Below are positions 53,383 through 61,999 of a stretch of DNA of 64,000 nucleotides, piece by piece. The notes below the pieces were generated by a model that was not told the DNA's origin, made no database searches, and saw nothing but the letters and a program-made list of their open reading frames with translations. Source of the stretch: Actinomycetes bacterium (GTDB lineage Bacteria > Actinomycetota > Acidimicrobiia > Acidimicrobiales > Bog-793). Numbering within the stretch: the first letter of the stretch is position 1; every line of letters begins with the position of its first letter. The translations under genes were made by a program, and so were the position numbers. Where the stretch lies: assembly GCA_021798985.1 (NCBI GenBank), contig JAJZBI010000015.1:1-64000 (forward strand), in the 5' to 3' direction.

Positions 53383-53421
53383 GGGAGAATTATCCTGCAG
53401 CCGGCGAGAGGGCGGGAGGCC

Positions 53422-54045
53422 ATGGCGACGACGGTGCTCTTGACCGGCTTCGGGCCGTTCGGCGCGGTGCGCGAGAACCCGAGCGCCGCGCTGGTGGCGC
53501 GACTCGACGGTGAGGAGATCGCCGGCGCGACCGTGCGCGGCGTGATTCTCGACGTCGCGACCGAGCGCGTCGGCGGCCAGCTCACCGCTGCCATCGCCGC
53601 CCACCGTCCCGCCATGGTGCTCGGCACCGGTGTGGCGGCGGGGCGCTGCGCGCTGGCGTTCGAGCGGGTGGCGGTGAACCTCCGCGACTTCGCGATCGCC
53701 GATGTCGATGGCGCGCAGCCCTGCGACGTGAGTGTCGTCGAGGGCGCCCCCGACGGCTTGCTCGCCACCTTGCCCCTGCGGGCGATGCTCACGGCGTGCC
53801 GCGACGCCGCCGTGCCGGCCTACCTGTCCCTCACCGCCGGTGCCTACGTCTGCAACCAGCTCTTCTACCTCGCCGTCCTCGCGGGGCGGCGGGACGGCTT
53901 TGCCGCCGGCTTCCTCCACCTGCCGCTCGCCCCGTCCTCGGTGCCGCCAGGCAGCGAGGCTCCGGTTCCGACGATGGAGCTGGAGACGATGGAGCGAGGC
54001 CTTCGTGCCGCGCTCCTCGCCGCCCTCGCACCGAGCGGCGGCTAG
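53422..54045 (+). CDS. pcp: pyroglutamyl-peptidase I
   Basis: 207 residues, family C15. LLTGFGPFGAVRENPS is the N-terminal signature. The catalytic triad is Glu81 (ALAFERVAVN), Cys144 (AYVCNQLFY) and His166 (GFLHLPLAP). It removes pyroglutamate from peptide N-termini in the cytoplasm. The product is the substrate of the PxpABC complex encoded next to it. GGGAGG precedes the ATG. Confidence 0.95.
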   Translation: MATTVLLTGFGPFGAVRENPSAALVARLDGEEIAGATVRGVILDVATERVGGQLTAAIAAHRPAMVLGTGVAAGRCALAFERVAVNLRDFAIADVDGAQPCDVSVVEGAPDGLLATLPLRAMLTACRDAAVPAYLSLTAGAYVCNQLFYLAVLAGRRDGFAAGFLHLPLAPSSVPPGSEAPVPTMELETMERGLRAALLAALAPSGG

Positions 54046-54054
54046 CGGGCCGCC

Positions 54055-54819
54055 GTGGAGCGCGCGATCGACCTCAACGCCGATCTCGGCGAGGGCTACG
54101 GAGCCTTCGAGAAGGGCGACGACGCCGCCCTGCTCGAGATCGTGACGAGCGCCAACGTCGCCTGCGGCTTCCACGCCGGGGACCCGGCGCGCATGGCGCG
54201 CACCGCCCGACTCGCCGCCGCGCGCGGCGTCGTCATCGGCGCGCACGTCGCCTATCCGGACTTGCGCGGCTTCGGGCGCCGCCACGTGGCACTCACGAGC
54301 GAGGAGCTGCGCGCCGACGTCACCTACCAGATCGGCGCGCTGTCGGCGATCTGCGCGGCGGTCGGCACTCGGGTCGCCTTCGTCAAGGCGCACGGTGCCC
54401 TCTACAACGACGCGGCCGATGACGCCCGCGTGGCCGGCGACCTCGTCGAGGCGGTTGCCCGCCTCGACGGTCACCTCGGCATCGTGGCGCTCGCCGGCAG
54501 CGTCCTTGCGGACCTCGCCGGGGCCCGCGGCTGCCCGGTGGTGCGCGAGGGGTTCCCCGACCGCGCCTATCTGGCCACGGGGCGACTCGCCCCGCGCGAC
54601 CGGCCCGGTGCGTGCATCGAGGAGGCCGGCGAGATCGCGGCTCGCGCCATCGCGATCGCACGGGGCGACGAGATCGATTCGATCGATGGCTCGCCCCTCT
54701 CGCTCGAGGCCGACACCATCTGCGTGCACGGGGACGCTCCCGGAGCCGTCACTGCGGCCCGGGCGATTCGCGAGGCCCTGGCGGAGGCCGGCGTCATGCT
54801 GCGGCCAGCGCTCGCGTGA
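54055..54819 (+). CDS. pxpA: 5-oxoprolinase subunit A (LamB/YcsF family)
   Basis: 254 residues. IDLNADLGEGYGAF at the N-terminus, SANVACGFHAGDP, GAHVAYPDLRGFGRR and FVKAHGALYN are all typical YcsF motifs. PxpA together with PxpB/PxpC uses ATP to hydrolyse 5-oxoproline to glutamate. GTG start nine bases after pcp. Having pcp and pxpA on one strand and pxpB-pxpC on the other, with a shared control region, makes a compact pathway. Confidence 0.93.
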   Translation: MERAIDLNADLGEGYGAFEKGDDAALLEIVTSANVACGFHAGDPARMARTARLAAARGVVIGAHVAYPDLRGFGRRHVALTSEELRADVTYQIGALSAICAAVGTRVAFVKAHGALYNDAADDARVAGDLVEAVARLDGHLGIVALAGSVLADLAGARGCPVVREGFPDRAYLATGRLAPRDRPGACIEEAGEIAARAIAIARGDEIDSIDGSPLSLEADTICVHGDAPGAVTAARAIREALAEAGVMLRPALA

Positions 54820-54858
54820 AGCGCCGCCCTGGCCTCGCCGGGCTGGTAGACAGCGGGC

Positions 54859-55659
54859 ATGCCAGCCGAAAAGCGAACAGGAGAGACCGTGGTCGTGGTG
54901 ACGGGCGCCGCCCGCGGTCTTGGGCGTAGCACCGCCGAGAAGCTGGCGGCCCCGGGGGTGCGGCTCGTCCTCGTGGACGTCGCCGACCAGTCGGCCACCG
55001 TCGCGGCGGTGCGGGGGCGTGGCGCGACGGCCGACGCCGTGCAGGTGGACGTCTCGAGCGAGGACCAAGTGGTTGGGCTCGCCCGCACCCTCGCCGCCGC
55101 CCACGGGGCGCCCGACGTGCTCGTCAACAACGCCGGGATCTCGCTGCTTCGTCGGGCCGAGGAGACCTCCCTTGCGCAGTGGCACGACGTACTCGCCGTC
55201 AACCTCACCGGCCCTTTCCTTTGTTGCCGGGAGCTCGGGGCGCTGATGCTGGCGCGCGGCGCCGGCTCGATCGTCAACGTGGCCTCGGTCGCCGGCCTGC
55301 GTGCCGTGGCGGACCGCGCTGCGTACAACGCCTCCAAGCACGGCTTGATCGGCCTCACCGTGACCCTCGCGGCCGAATGGGGCGGGCGCGGCGTGCGCGT
55401 CAACGCCGTCTGCCCGGGGTGGATCAAGACCGAGATGGACGAAGCAGACCAGGCGAGCGGTGCGTACCGCGACGAGGACATCGAAAACCAGGTGCCGATG
55501 GGGCGCTTCGCGTCGCCGGGCGATGTCGCCGAGGCCATTGCCTTCCTCGCCGATCCCGCAAAGAGCGCTTTTGTGAACGGGGTCGCCCTCCCGGTCGACG
55601 GTGGCTGGGTCGCCGACGCCAGCTGGACCTCGCTGCGCCTCGCGGCACGCGGGCGCTAG
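54859..55659 (+). CDS. short-chain dehydrogenase/reductase
   Basis: 266 residues of the classical SDR family. Cofactor motif TGAARGLG (about 15-22), NNAG (about 93-96), catalytic Ser in NVASVAG and YNASK (Tyr/Lys pair), and the PGWIKTEM lid. The substrate cannot be predicted. It follows pxpA by 39 bases and may be co-transcribed, but a metabolic link is not evident. AACAGGAGAG occurs after the ATG, so the start could be later by a few codons. Confidence 0.92.
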   Translation: MPAEKRTGETVVVVTGAARGLGRSTAEKLAAPGVRLVLVDVADQSATVAAVRGRGATADAVQVDVSSEDQVVGLARTLAAAHGAPDVLVNNAGISLLRRAEETSLAQWHDVLAVNLTGPFLCCRELGALMLARGAGSIVNVASVAGLRAVADRAAYNASKHGLIGLTVTLAAEWGGRGVRVNAVCPGWIKTEMDEADQASGAYRDEDIENQVPMGRFASPGDVAEAIAFLADPAKSAFVNGVALPVDGGWVADASWTSLRLAARGR

Positions 55660-55665
55660 CCCGCG

Positions 55666-55700
55666 CCACCGCCGAGTCGCACCGCCGAGTCGCACCGCCG
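55666..55700. repeat. short tandem repeat after the SDR gene
   Basis: CACCGCCGAGTCG occurs twice in a row and partly a third time. It is a small GC-rich tandem repeat of unknown role between the SDR gene and the next small gene. Confidence 0.5.
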
Positions 55701-55800
55701 TTCGGACCAGCCCGGCCATCGCGACCCCAGGCTGCCCGCTCCACTGCCCGAAGGGTCCGCCGCGCTGTGCCCGGCGCGCCACTTGGCCGAAGGAGAGGGG

Positions 55801-56061
55801 GTGACCCTCGCCGTTGTCTCGAACGCCCGCCGAGCGCTCGCTGATGCCCCGTGCCCCTTGCCGCGCATCGCCCATCTCGGGACCGACGAGCACGGTCCGG
55901 TCGTGGTCGTGGTCACCGACGCCTTCTGCCGCCCCGGCCAAGGGGTCGTCGCTCGGCTGGGGGCCGACGGCCGGGTCGGCTCGACGCTCGCCTCGGCGCG
56001 CCTGCGTCTCGACGCCGTCCGCTACCACCTGCCCCATCGCCCGCTGCCGCGCGAGTCATGA
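55801..56061 (+). CDS. small protein of unknown function
   Basis: 86 residues; not recognised. A beta-rich middle section (HLGTDEHGPVVVVVTDAFCRPG) with a Gly-rich turn resembles no family I can name. AAGGAGAGGGG lies right before the GTG at 55801, which supports translation. It converges with the small minus-strand gene at 56092. Confidence 0.6.
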   Translation: MTLAVVSNARRALADAPCPLPRIAHLGTDEHGPVVVVVTDAFCRPGQGVVARLGADGRVGSTLASARLRLDAVRYHLPHRPLPRES

Positions 56062-56091
56062 GCCGAGCGTCTCGCCGGGCGGGCGCTCTTA

Positions 56092-56298
56092 TCACCAGCC
56101 GCTCGTGAGGGCCGCCCGCCGACGCCACATGGCGAGCGGCGCGGCCACGTGGCGACGCTCGGTGAAGAGCGCCGTCAGGCGCCGCCGGGTGCGGGTGCGC
56201 CCGAGCGAGTCACCCTCGACGCCGCGCCGCGCCGCGCCGGCCGACAGGAGCTCGCGGCGGTGCTGTGCGGCGAGGTCCTTGACGAAGTAGGGGTTCAT
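56092..56298 (-). CDS. small basic protein divergent from the Crp-like gene
   Basis: 68 residues, MNPYFVKDLAAQHRRELLSA then an Arg-rich C-terminal part with RRRLTALFTERRH. A strong GGAGGAG site sits right before the ATG, so it is likely translated. The pattern of a short N-terminal helix followed by Arg-rich sequence recalls small actinobacterial proteins of unknown function. Divergent from the Crp-like gene with a shared palindrome at 56393-56410, so probably under its control. Confidence 0.68.
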   Translation of the reverse strand: MNPYFVKDLAAQHRRELLSAGAARRGVEGDSLGRTRTRRRLTALFTERRHVAAPLAMWRRRAALTSGW

Positions 56299-56392
56299 GG
56301 CGCTCCTCCTGGCATCGGCTCGGTGGCGTCGACCGCCCGGTCCAAGGATGCGCTCGGCCGCGCCGGCGACTTGTCGGCGAGCGGACCGTCGC

Positions 56393-56410
56393 TGTGACAA
56401 GTTTGCGACA
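56393..56410. promoter_or_regulatory. Crp/Fnr-like operator palindrome
   Basis: TGTGACAAGTTTGCGACA is an imperfect 18-base palindrome (TGTGACAAG against TGTCGCAAA, 6 of 9 matching) that contains the TGTGA half-site. It lies between the divergent small gene and the Crp-like gene, 48 bases before the latter. Confidence 0.6.
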
Positions 56411-56457
56411 CGGCGATGCGGCGATCGCCGGTGCGGAGGAGACCGAGAGGAGTCGAG

Positions 56458-57135
56458 GTGCCTGACCAGCCCGCCGGCGAGGTGCTCCGTGCCAGTTCGC
56501 TGTTCGGTGCGCTCGATGACGCGTCGCTCGCGGCCCTCCTTCAGGCCGGCCGCCGGCGCACCGTGCAGCGTGGTGGATTCCTCTTCTTCGAAGGCGACGA
56601 CTCCACCTCGCTGGTCGTGCTCGTCGCCGGACGCCTCAAGCTCGTGGTGACCTCTCCTGGCGGCGAGCAGTTGCTGCTCGGCACGCTCGAGCCCCCCGCC
56701 GTGCTCGGGGAGATCGGGGTGATCGACGGTGGCCCGCGTTCGGCGACCGCTGAGGTCCTCGAGGATGCGACCGTGCTCATGTTCCCGGCGGCAGAGATCT
56801 GGCGACTGCTGCGCGCGGACTTCGTCTTCGTCGAGGCGATGCTCACGCATCTCACCCGGCGTACCCGGACGCTCACCAAGACCACCGCCGATCTGGTCTT
56901 CTTGGACCTGCCGGGTCGCCTCGCTCGCCTCCTTGCCGAGACGACCGCGGGGGATGCCGCCGGGGGGCTGCGCGGTCTCAGCCAGGCCGAGCTCGGCCAG
57001 CGGGTCGGGGCCAGCCGCCAGAGCGTCAACGCGGCGCTTCAGATGTTCGCCCGCCGCCGCTGGGTAGAGCTCTCGCGCCAGCAAGTCAGCGTGCTCGACG
57101 CCGAGGCGCTCGAGCGATTTGCTGTTGAGCGCTGA
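56458..57135 (+). CDS. Crp/Fnr family transcriptional regulator
   Basis: 225 residues. Cyclic-nucleotide-binding fold (about 10-125): LFGALDDASLAALLQAG, FFEGDDSTSLVVLVAGRLKLV, and LGEIGVIDGGPRSATAEVLED, the last with the Glu and Arg-Ser pattern seen in cAMP binders. Long dimer helix, then a helix-turn-helix (about 175-205) with LSQAELGQRVGASRQSVNAAL. No Fnr-type cysteine cluster. It probably senses cAMP, but this is inferred. GTG start with AGAGGAG upstream. Confidence 0.93.
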   Translation: MPDQPAGEVLRASSLFGALDDASLAALLQAGRRRTVQRGGFLFFEGDDSTSLVVLVAGRLKLVVTSPGGEQLLLGTLEPPAVLGEIGVIDGGPRSATAEVLEDATVLMFPAAEIWRLLRADFVFVEAMLTHLTRRTRTLTKTTADLVFLDLPGRLARLLAETTAGDAAGGLRGLSQAELGQRVGASRQSVNAALQMFARRRWVELSRQQVSVLDAEALERFAVER

Positions 57136-57254
57136 TGGCGCATTGCGCCGGCCCGGACGACCGCTGAGCCTCGCCGATCGGCGAGGGCCGCTCGATAGCG
57201 TGCCGGTGGGCGGCCGCGCGAGATGGCCGGACCGGCGCGAAGCGAGGTGCAGCC

Positions 57255-58793
57255 ATGGCGCACGAGACGAACGAACCATCGGCGAGCGAGCGCCGACCCC
57301 TCGCTGGGAGCGAGCGCCCCTTGCCGAGCGACGAGATGGTCGGCGAGATCGATGCCGCCGAGCCCGCCGTCGTCTCGGTCTACGTCCGCGGCGAGATCCC
57401 CGCTCCGGGTGGGCGCACCCGCGAGGAGCTCGCCGAGGCCTTTGGAGCCGCCACCGCTGATCTCGAGGCGGTGCGGGCCTTTGCCGAGCGGGCAGGGCTC
57501 ACCGTCACCGACGTCGACCGGGCTCGCCGGCGAGTCGAACTGCGCGCGAGTGCGGGCGCGCTCGCGGCGGCCTTCGGCGCAACGCTCCGCCGCCACCGCC
57601 GCACCGATGGCACGACCTACCGCGCCCAGCACGGGCCCGTCTACCTCCCCGATGAGCTCCACCAGATCGTGACCGGGGTCTTCGGCCTCGACGAGCGTCG
57701 TGCTGCCGAGCCGCACTTCCGGCCGAAGAAGGATGCGACGCGCGTGTACAGCCCGATCGAGGTCGCCACGGCGTACGCCTTCCCGGCCGGAGCCTCCGGC
57801 GCCGGAGAGTGCATCGGCCTCGTCGAGCTGGGCGGGGGGTTTCGGACCGCAGACCTCGAGGCCTACTTCGCGGACCTCAAGGTCTCGGCGCCTTCGGTCA
57901 CCGCCATTTCCGTCGATGGAGCGACCAACCAGCCCGGCACCCCGAACGGCCCGGACGGCGAGGTGATGCTCGATATCGAGGTGGCGGGCGCGGTCGCGCC
58001 GGGAGCGCGCATCGCCGTGTACTTCGCGCCCAACACCGACCAGGGGTTCCTCGATGCGGTCAGCGCGGCGGTGCACGACACCGGCAACCGGCCCTCGGTG
58101 ATCTCGATCAGCTGGGGCAGCGCCGAGAGCACCTGGAGCGCCCAGGCGATGGCCGAGATGGACCGGGCGATCGCCGCCGCCGCGGCGATCGGGGTGAGCG
58201 TGACCGTGGCGGCGGGGGACAACGGATCGAGCGACGGCCAGAGTGACGGTCTTGCCCACGTCGACTTCCCGGCATCGTCCCCCCACGCGCTGGCGTGCGG
58301 GGGCACACGCCTTGAAGCCCAAGGTGCCGTGATCTCGAGCGAGGTCGTGTGGAACGACGGACCGGGTCTTGGTGCGACGGGCGGCGGGGTGAGCGCGGTC
58401 TTCCCGGTGCCCAGCTATCAAGACGGTGCCGGCGTTCCGCCGTCGGTCAATCCCGGAGCCCACCGCGGCCGTGGCGTCCCCGACGTCGCCGGGGACGCGG
58501 ACCCCGACACGGGCTATCGCGTGCAGGTCGACGGCGAGGTGCTGCCGATCGGTGGGACGAGCGCCGTGGCGCCGCTGTGGGCGGGCCTGATCGCCTGCCT
58601 CAACCAACAGCTGGGACGGCCGGTCGGGCTGCTCCAGCCGTTCTTGTATGCCAAGGGCGCCTCGAGCCTCCACGACATCACGAGTGGTTCCAACGGTGCC
58701 TATAGCGCCGGTCCGGGATGGGATGCCTGCACCGGGCTTGGCTCGCCCGACGGCACAGCGCTCGTCGCAGCGCTGCGGGCGGCGGGGACCTAG
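57255..58793 (+). CDS. S53 family serine-carboxyl peptidase (kumamolisin/sedolisin-like)
   Basis: 512 residues. The prodomain (about 35-150) is followed by the catalytic domain, with Glu236 and Asp240 in GEVMLDIEV, oxyanion Asp322 in AAGDNG and nucleophile Ser436 in IGGTSAVAPLW. A calcium site HDITSGSNGAY...GWDACTGLG ends it. Members are active at acid pH and are usually exported. I see no typical signal peptide at the N-terminus, as in kumamolisin. It follows the Crp-like gene by 119 bases. The family is common in acid-tolerant bacteria. Confidence 0.95.
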   Translation: MAHETNEPSASERRPLAGSERPLPSDEMVGEIDAAEPAVVSVYVRGEIPAPGGRTREELAEAFGAATADLEAVRAFAERAGLTVTDVDRARRRVELRASAGALAAAFGATLRRHRRTDGTTYRAQHGPVYLPDELHQIVTGVFGLDERRAAEPHFRPKKDATRVYSPIEVATAYAFPAGASGAGECIGLVELGGGFRTADLEAYFADLKVSAPSVTAISVDGATNQPGTPNGPDGEVMLDIEVAGAVAPGARIAVYFAPNTDQGFLDAVSAAVHDTGNRPSVISISWGSAESTWSAQAMAEMDRAIAAAAAIGVSVTVAAGDNGSSDGQSDGLAHVDFPASSPHALACGGTRLEAQGAVISSEVVWNDGPGLGATGGGVSAVFPVPSYQDGAGVPPSVNPGAHRGRGVPDVAGDADPDTGYRVQVDGEVLPIGGTSAVAPLWAGLIACLNQQLGRPVGLLQPFLYAKGASSLHDITSGSNGAYSAGPGWDACTGLGSPDGTALVAALRAAGT

Positions 58794-58839
58794 GCTCTCG
58801 CCCCGTCCTCGCTGCGCTCGTGGCGAGCGCGGCGAGCGC

Positions 58840-59775
58840 TCAGCCGACGGTGGCGAGGGCCGAGCCGTTGAGCGCGGCGACGAGGACCGCGAGCACGCGC
58901 TCGGCGTCCTCGTGGGGGAGCTGGCACGTGCCGGCGTTGCGGTGACCCCCGCCCGCGTAGGTGAGCATGAGCGCCCCGATGTCTGAGGGGTTCGAGCGGT
59001 TGAGGATGGACTTTCCCGCGGCGAGCACCGTGTTCTGGCGTTGGCGGCCCCACAGGACGTGCACCGAGACGCTGGCGGAGGGGAAGAGCGCGTAGACCAT
59101 GAAGCGGTTGCCGGCGTAGATGGTCTCTTCGCCGCGCAGGTCCACGATCGCGACCTCGCCCTCGAGGCGGGTGCAGCGCCGGAGCTGCTCGATGAAGCGC
59201 GCGGACTGCTCGCGATAGAGCAAGACGCGCTCGGCGACGTCCGGCAGCGCCAGCACCTCCTCGACGTCATGGGAGGCGCAGTAGTCGATGAGCTCCATCA
59301 TCAAGTCGTAGTTGGAGATCGCGAAGTCGTGGAACCGTCCGAGGCCGGTGCGCGGGTCCATGATGAAGTTGAGGAGAGTCCAGCCCGTCGGCTCGAGGAT
59401 CTCCTCGATCGTGTAGTCGGCCGAGTCCGCCTGGTCGACGGCGCGCATCAGCTCGTCGCTCACCGCCGGGAAGGCGGCGCGCCCGCCGAAGTGCTCATAG
59501 ACGACCCGCGCCGCCGAGGGCGCCGCCGCGTCGATGACGTAGTTGTGGTGCCGGTCGCCGTTGCGCTGGACCTCGCTCGAGTGGTGGTCGAAGACAAGGT
59601 GCGCCTCGGGCCGGTAGGGGAGGTTGGTCGTGATGTCGCGACCGGTGAGTTGGACCGTACCTTCTTGGACGTCCTTGGGGTGTACGAAGGTGATCTCGTC
59701 GATCATGCCGAGCTGCTTCAGCAACATGGCACAGACCAGGCCGTCGAAGTCGCTGCGCGTCACCAGTCGGTACAT
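58840..59775 (-). CDS. DHH family phosphoesterase
   Basis: 311 residues from ATG 59775, with GGAGGAGGA upstream. The metal-binding motifs are TRSDFDGLV (DxD-like), VFDHH and DQADSADY, and the DHHA1 tail motif is GGGHRNAG. DHH enzymes include exopolyphosphatases, nanoRNases and c-di-AMP hydrolases; this one matches the exopolyphosphatase-related type, but the substrate is uncertain. It converges with the S53 peptidase. Confidence 0.9.
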   Translation of the reverse strand: MYRLVTRSDFDGLVCAMLLKQLGMIDEITFVHPKDVQEGTVQLTGRDITTNLPYRPEAHLVFDHHSSEVQRNGDRHHNYVIDAAAPSAARVVYEHFGGRAAFPAVSDELMRAVDQADSADYTIEEILEPTGWTLLNFIMDPRTGLGRFHDFAISNYDLMMELIDYCASHDVEEVLALPDVAERVLLYREQSARFIEQLRRCTRLEGEVAIVDLRGEETIYAGNRFMVYALFPSASVSVHVLWGRQRQNTVLAAGKSILNRSNPSDIGALMLTYAGGGHRNAGTCQLPHEDAERVLAVLVAALNGSALATVG

Positions 59776-59981
59776 CGGGTGGGGTCCTCCTCCGGCGAGC
59801 ACGCGGCGCCGTCGTTGCACCTATCGGCACCGTGGATTTCGGACTGAACCGAGATCGCCCGATCGACACGACGCCAGGCTCGGGACGCCGAGGTCCCGTG
59901 CCAGGCCGAGGCTCGCCCTGACTCCGGCGACCGGTCCGAGGTAGCGAGCGCCGCGCCGCCCGGGCGCTAGCGTGCGCTCCG

Positions 59982-60254
59982 ATGCTGATCATCGCGCTGC
60001 ATCGCTCCTATGAGCGGACGTGTCGTTCGTGCGGCTACACCTGGACGGTCACCCGGCGTCAGGCACAGCTGCACGTCACGCGCTCTCGGGCGGCGGCTCG
60101 CGTGCGCGGCTCGCAGAACTACTACGTCGAGAACGCCATCGAAGCCGCGGCAGCAGACGAAACGGCGCAGGTCGAACGCGCCGAGCAGTTCCGTCGCTGC
60201 GCCCGCTGCGGGCTCGACGACTTCGAGCAGCGCCGGCTTCGCCGGCGCGCGTAG
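59982..60254 (+). CDS. small zinc-ribbon-like protein
   Basis: 90 residues with two Cys pairs, CRSC (14-17) and CARC (about 73-76), separated by an Arg/Ala-rich and a Glu-rich part, which suggests a zinc finger or rubredoxin-like knuckle. Function unknown. TAGCGT lies eight bases before the ATG and no ribosome binding site is seen, so it may be leaderless. Confidence 0.7.
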   Translation: MLIIALHRSYERTCRSCGYTWTVTRRQAQLHVTRSRAAARVRGSQNYYVENAIEAAAADETAQVERAEQFRRCARCGLDDFEQRRLRRRA

Positions 60255-60465
60255 GCGATCGATCGGGCACCGGGGGTCCTCGGGCCACCGGCTATCGTCG
60301 CGATCGCCTCCTCGATGCCAGGCCTGTCCGGCGGCTCCAGCCTCACCGGGCGGGCATTGGAACCGGGGGGCGGGTCCGGTGCCGATCAGGTGGCGGGGCA
60401 CGTGCCGGCCGCAGGGCGCGATGATCACGGGAGCGGGGCGCAGGCGATGGGGCGGGCGGGGCACT

Positions 60466-60477
60466 TGAACCGGTTCA
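60466..60477. promoter_or_regulatory. palindromic operator candidate upstream of the MFS gene
   Basis: TGAACCGGTTCA is a perfect 12-base palindrome 74 bases before the MFS start, in a gene-free stretch (60255-60550). It resembles TetR-type operators, but no TetR gene is in the window. The rest of that stretch shows nothing I recognise. Confidence 0.5.
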
Positions 60478-60550
60478 CACCTCGGACGAGGTGGTGCGCC
60501 ACGCCGGCGGGTTCCGGGCGGAGACCGACCGGTGATCGCGATTGCCGGTG

Positions 60551-61975
60551 ATGCGCGCTGATCCTGGCAGCACGCGCTCGTGGCGTGTCCTCGCCCTCTT
60601 GGTCGCCGGGGCCTTTTTCATGGAGAACCTCGACGGCACGATCGTCGTCACGGCGACCGACAAGATGGCGAGCACGTTTCACGTCGCGCCAGCGGACTTG
60701 AACATCACGATCGCCGCGTACCTGCTCACGCTGGCGGTCTTCATTCCGGTCAGCGGCTGGATCGCCGACCGATTCGGGGCGCGCCGCGTGTTCGCGGCGG
60801 CAATCGGCGTCTTCACCGTGGCCTCGGCCCTGTGCGCCTTGAGCACGAGCCTCCCCGAGCTCACGGCGACCCGGGTGCTGCAGGGCATCGGCGGGGCGAT
60901 GATGGTGCCCGTCGGTCGGCTGGTGGTCCTCCGAGCCACCGAGAAGCGTGACCTCATCGCCGCGGTCGCCTACTTGACCTGGCCCGGGCTGGCGGCTCCG
61001 ATGATCGCCCCGGCGATCGGCGGCCTCCTCACCACCTACGCCTCGTGGCGATGGATCTTCATCGTCAACCTGCCGCTCGGCGTGGCGGCCTTGTTGTTCG
61101 CGGTGCGGCTCGTGCCCGACCTCCGGGCCGACGAGCGCCATCGGCTGGACTGGTGGGGCTTCGCGCTGAGCGGCCTCGGGCTGGCGAGCTTCGTCGGGGG
61201 AATCGAGGCCGTGACCGACGGCGCCAAGGCCAGCCTCGCGATCGCGACCCTCGCTGCGGGCGGCGTCTTGCTGGCGCTCGCCGTGCGTCATTTCCGGCAC
61301 AGCGCCCGACCGCTCATCGACCTCCGGGTCTTCTCGGTGCCCACGTTCCGGGTGACGAACCTCGGCGGCTCGTGCTTTCGCATGGCGATCGGCGCGGCAC
61401 CCTTCTTGCTGCCGTTGATGTTCCAGGAGGCGTTCGGTTGGAACGCCTTTCATGCGGGCTTGATCGTGATCCCCGTGTTCGTCGGCAACATCGGGATCAA
61501 GCCGCTCACGACGCCGATCCTGCACCGCTACCGCTTCCGCAGCGTGCTCGCGGTCTCGGCGCTGGCCGTCGCGGTGACGCTTGCGCTGTGCGCCACCTTC
61601 GGGTCGATGCCGCTTCCCCTCGTGGTGGTCGTGCTCCTCCTCAGTGGCATCTTCCGGTCGATCGGCTTCAGCGGCTACAACACCATCGTCTATGCCGACG
61701 TGCCCGACCGTGAGATGGCGAACGCCAACACGTTGACGAGCACGATCCAGCAGCTGACGATGGGCCTCGGGGTGGCGGCCGGCGCGCTGGCGCTCTCGGT
61801 GGGGCGGCCGATCGCCCGGGCGTTCGGTGCGTCCGGTCTCGGCAAGGATCCCTTTGCCGTCGCGTTCTTGCTCATCGCCGTGCTTCCGCTGCTCGCGGTG
61901 GCAGAGTCGCTCACCCTTGCCCACCATGCCGGCTCGGCCCTCACGACGCCGCGGGCAAAGCGCGCGAGCGCCTGA
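60551..61975 (+). CDS. MFS drug/solute exporter (DHA2-like)
   Basis: 474 residues, about 12-14 hydrophobic segments. The first helix carries AFFMENLDGTIVVTATDKMA, typical of the EmrB/QacA group, and motif A-like GWIADRFGARRVF follows helix 2. RVLQGIGGAMMVPVGRLVVLR is also diagnostic. It would export drugs or small molecules with protons. ATG 60551 is chosen; TTG 60542 would add three residues. Confidence 0.92.
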   Translation: MRADPGSTRSWRVLALLVAGAFFMENLDGTIVVTATDKMASTFHVAPADLNITIAAYLLTLAVFIPVSGWIADRFGARRVFAAAIGVFTVASALCALSTSLPELTATRVLQGIGGAMMVPVGRLVVLRATEKRDLIAAVAYLTWPGLAAPMIAPAIGGLLTTYASWRWIFIVNLPLGVAALLFAVRLVPDLRADERHRLDWWGFALSGLGLASFVGGIEAVTDGAKASLAIATLAAGGVLLALAVRHFRHSARPLIDLRVFSVPTFRVTNLGGSCFRMAIGAAPFLLPLMFQEAFGWNAFHAGLIVIPVFVGNIGIKPLTTPILHRYRFRSVLAVSALAVAVTLALCATFGSMPLPLVVVVLLLSGIFRSIGFSGYNTIVYADVPDREMANANTLTSTIQQLTMGLGVAAGALALSVGRPIARAFGASGLGKDPFAVAFLLIAVLPLLAVAESLTLAHHAGSALTTPRAKRASA

Positions 61976-61999
61976 GCACCGCCGCACCCGCGAGCGTGC

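Noticed and set aside
53383-56037. Upstream part of the very long frame that ends in pxpB
   Set aside because: It lies opposite pcp, pxpA and the SDR gene, which have intact catalytic motifs; only the last 217 codons match PxpB.
57039-59270. 743-residue minus-strand frame opposite the S53 peptidase and part of the DHH gene
   Set aside because: No motif, and it mirrors two well-supported genes.
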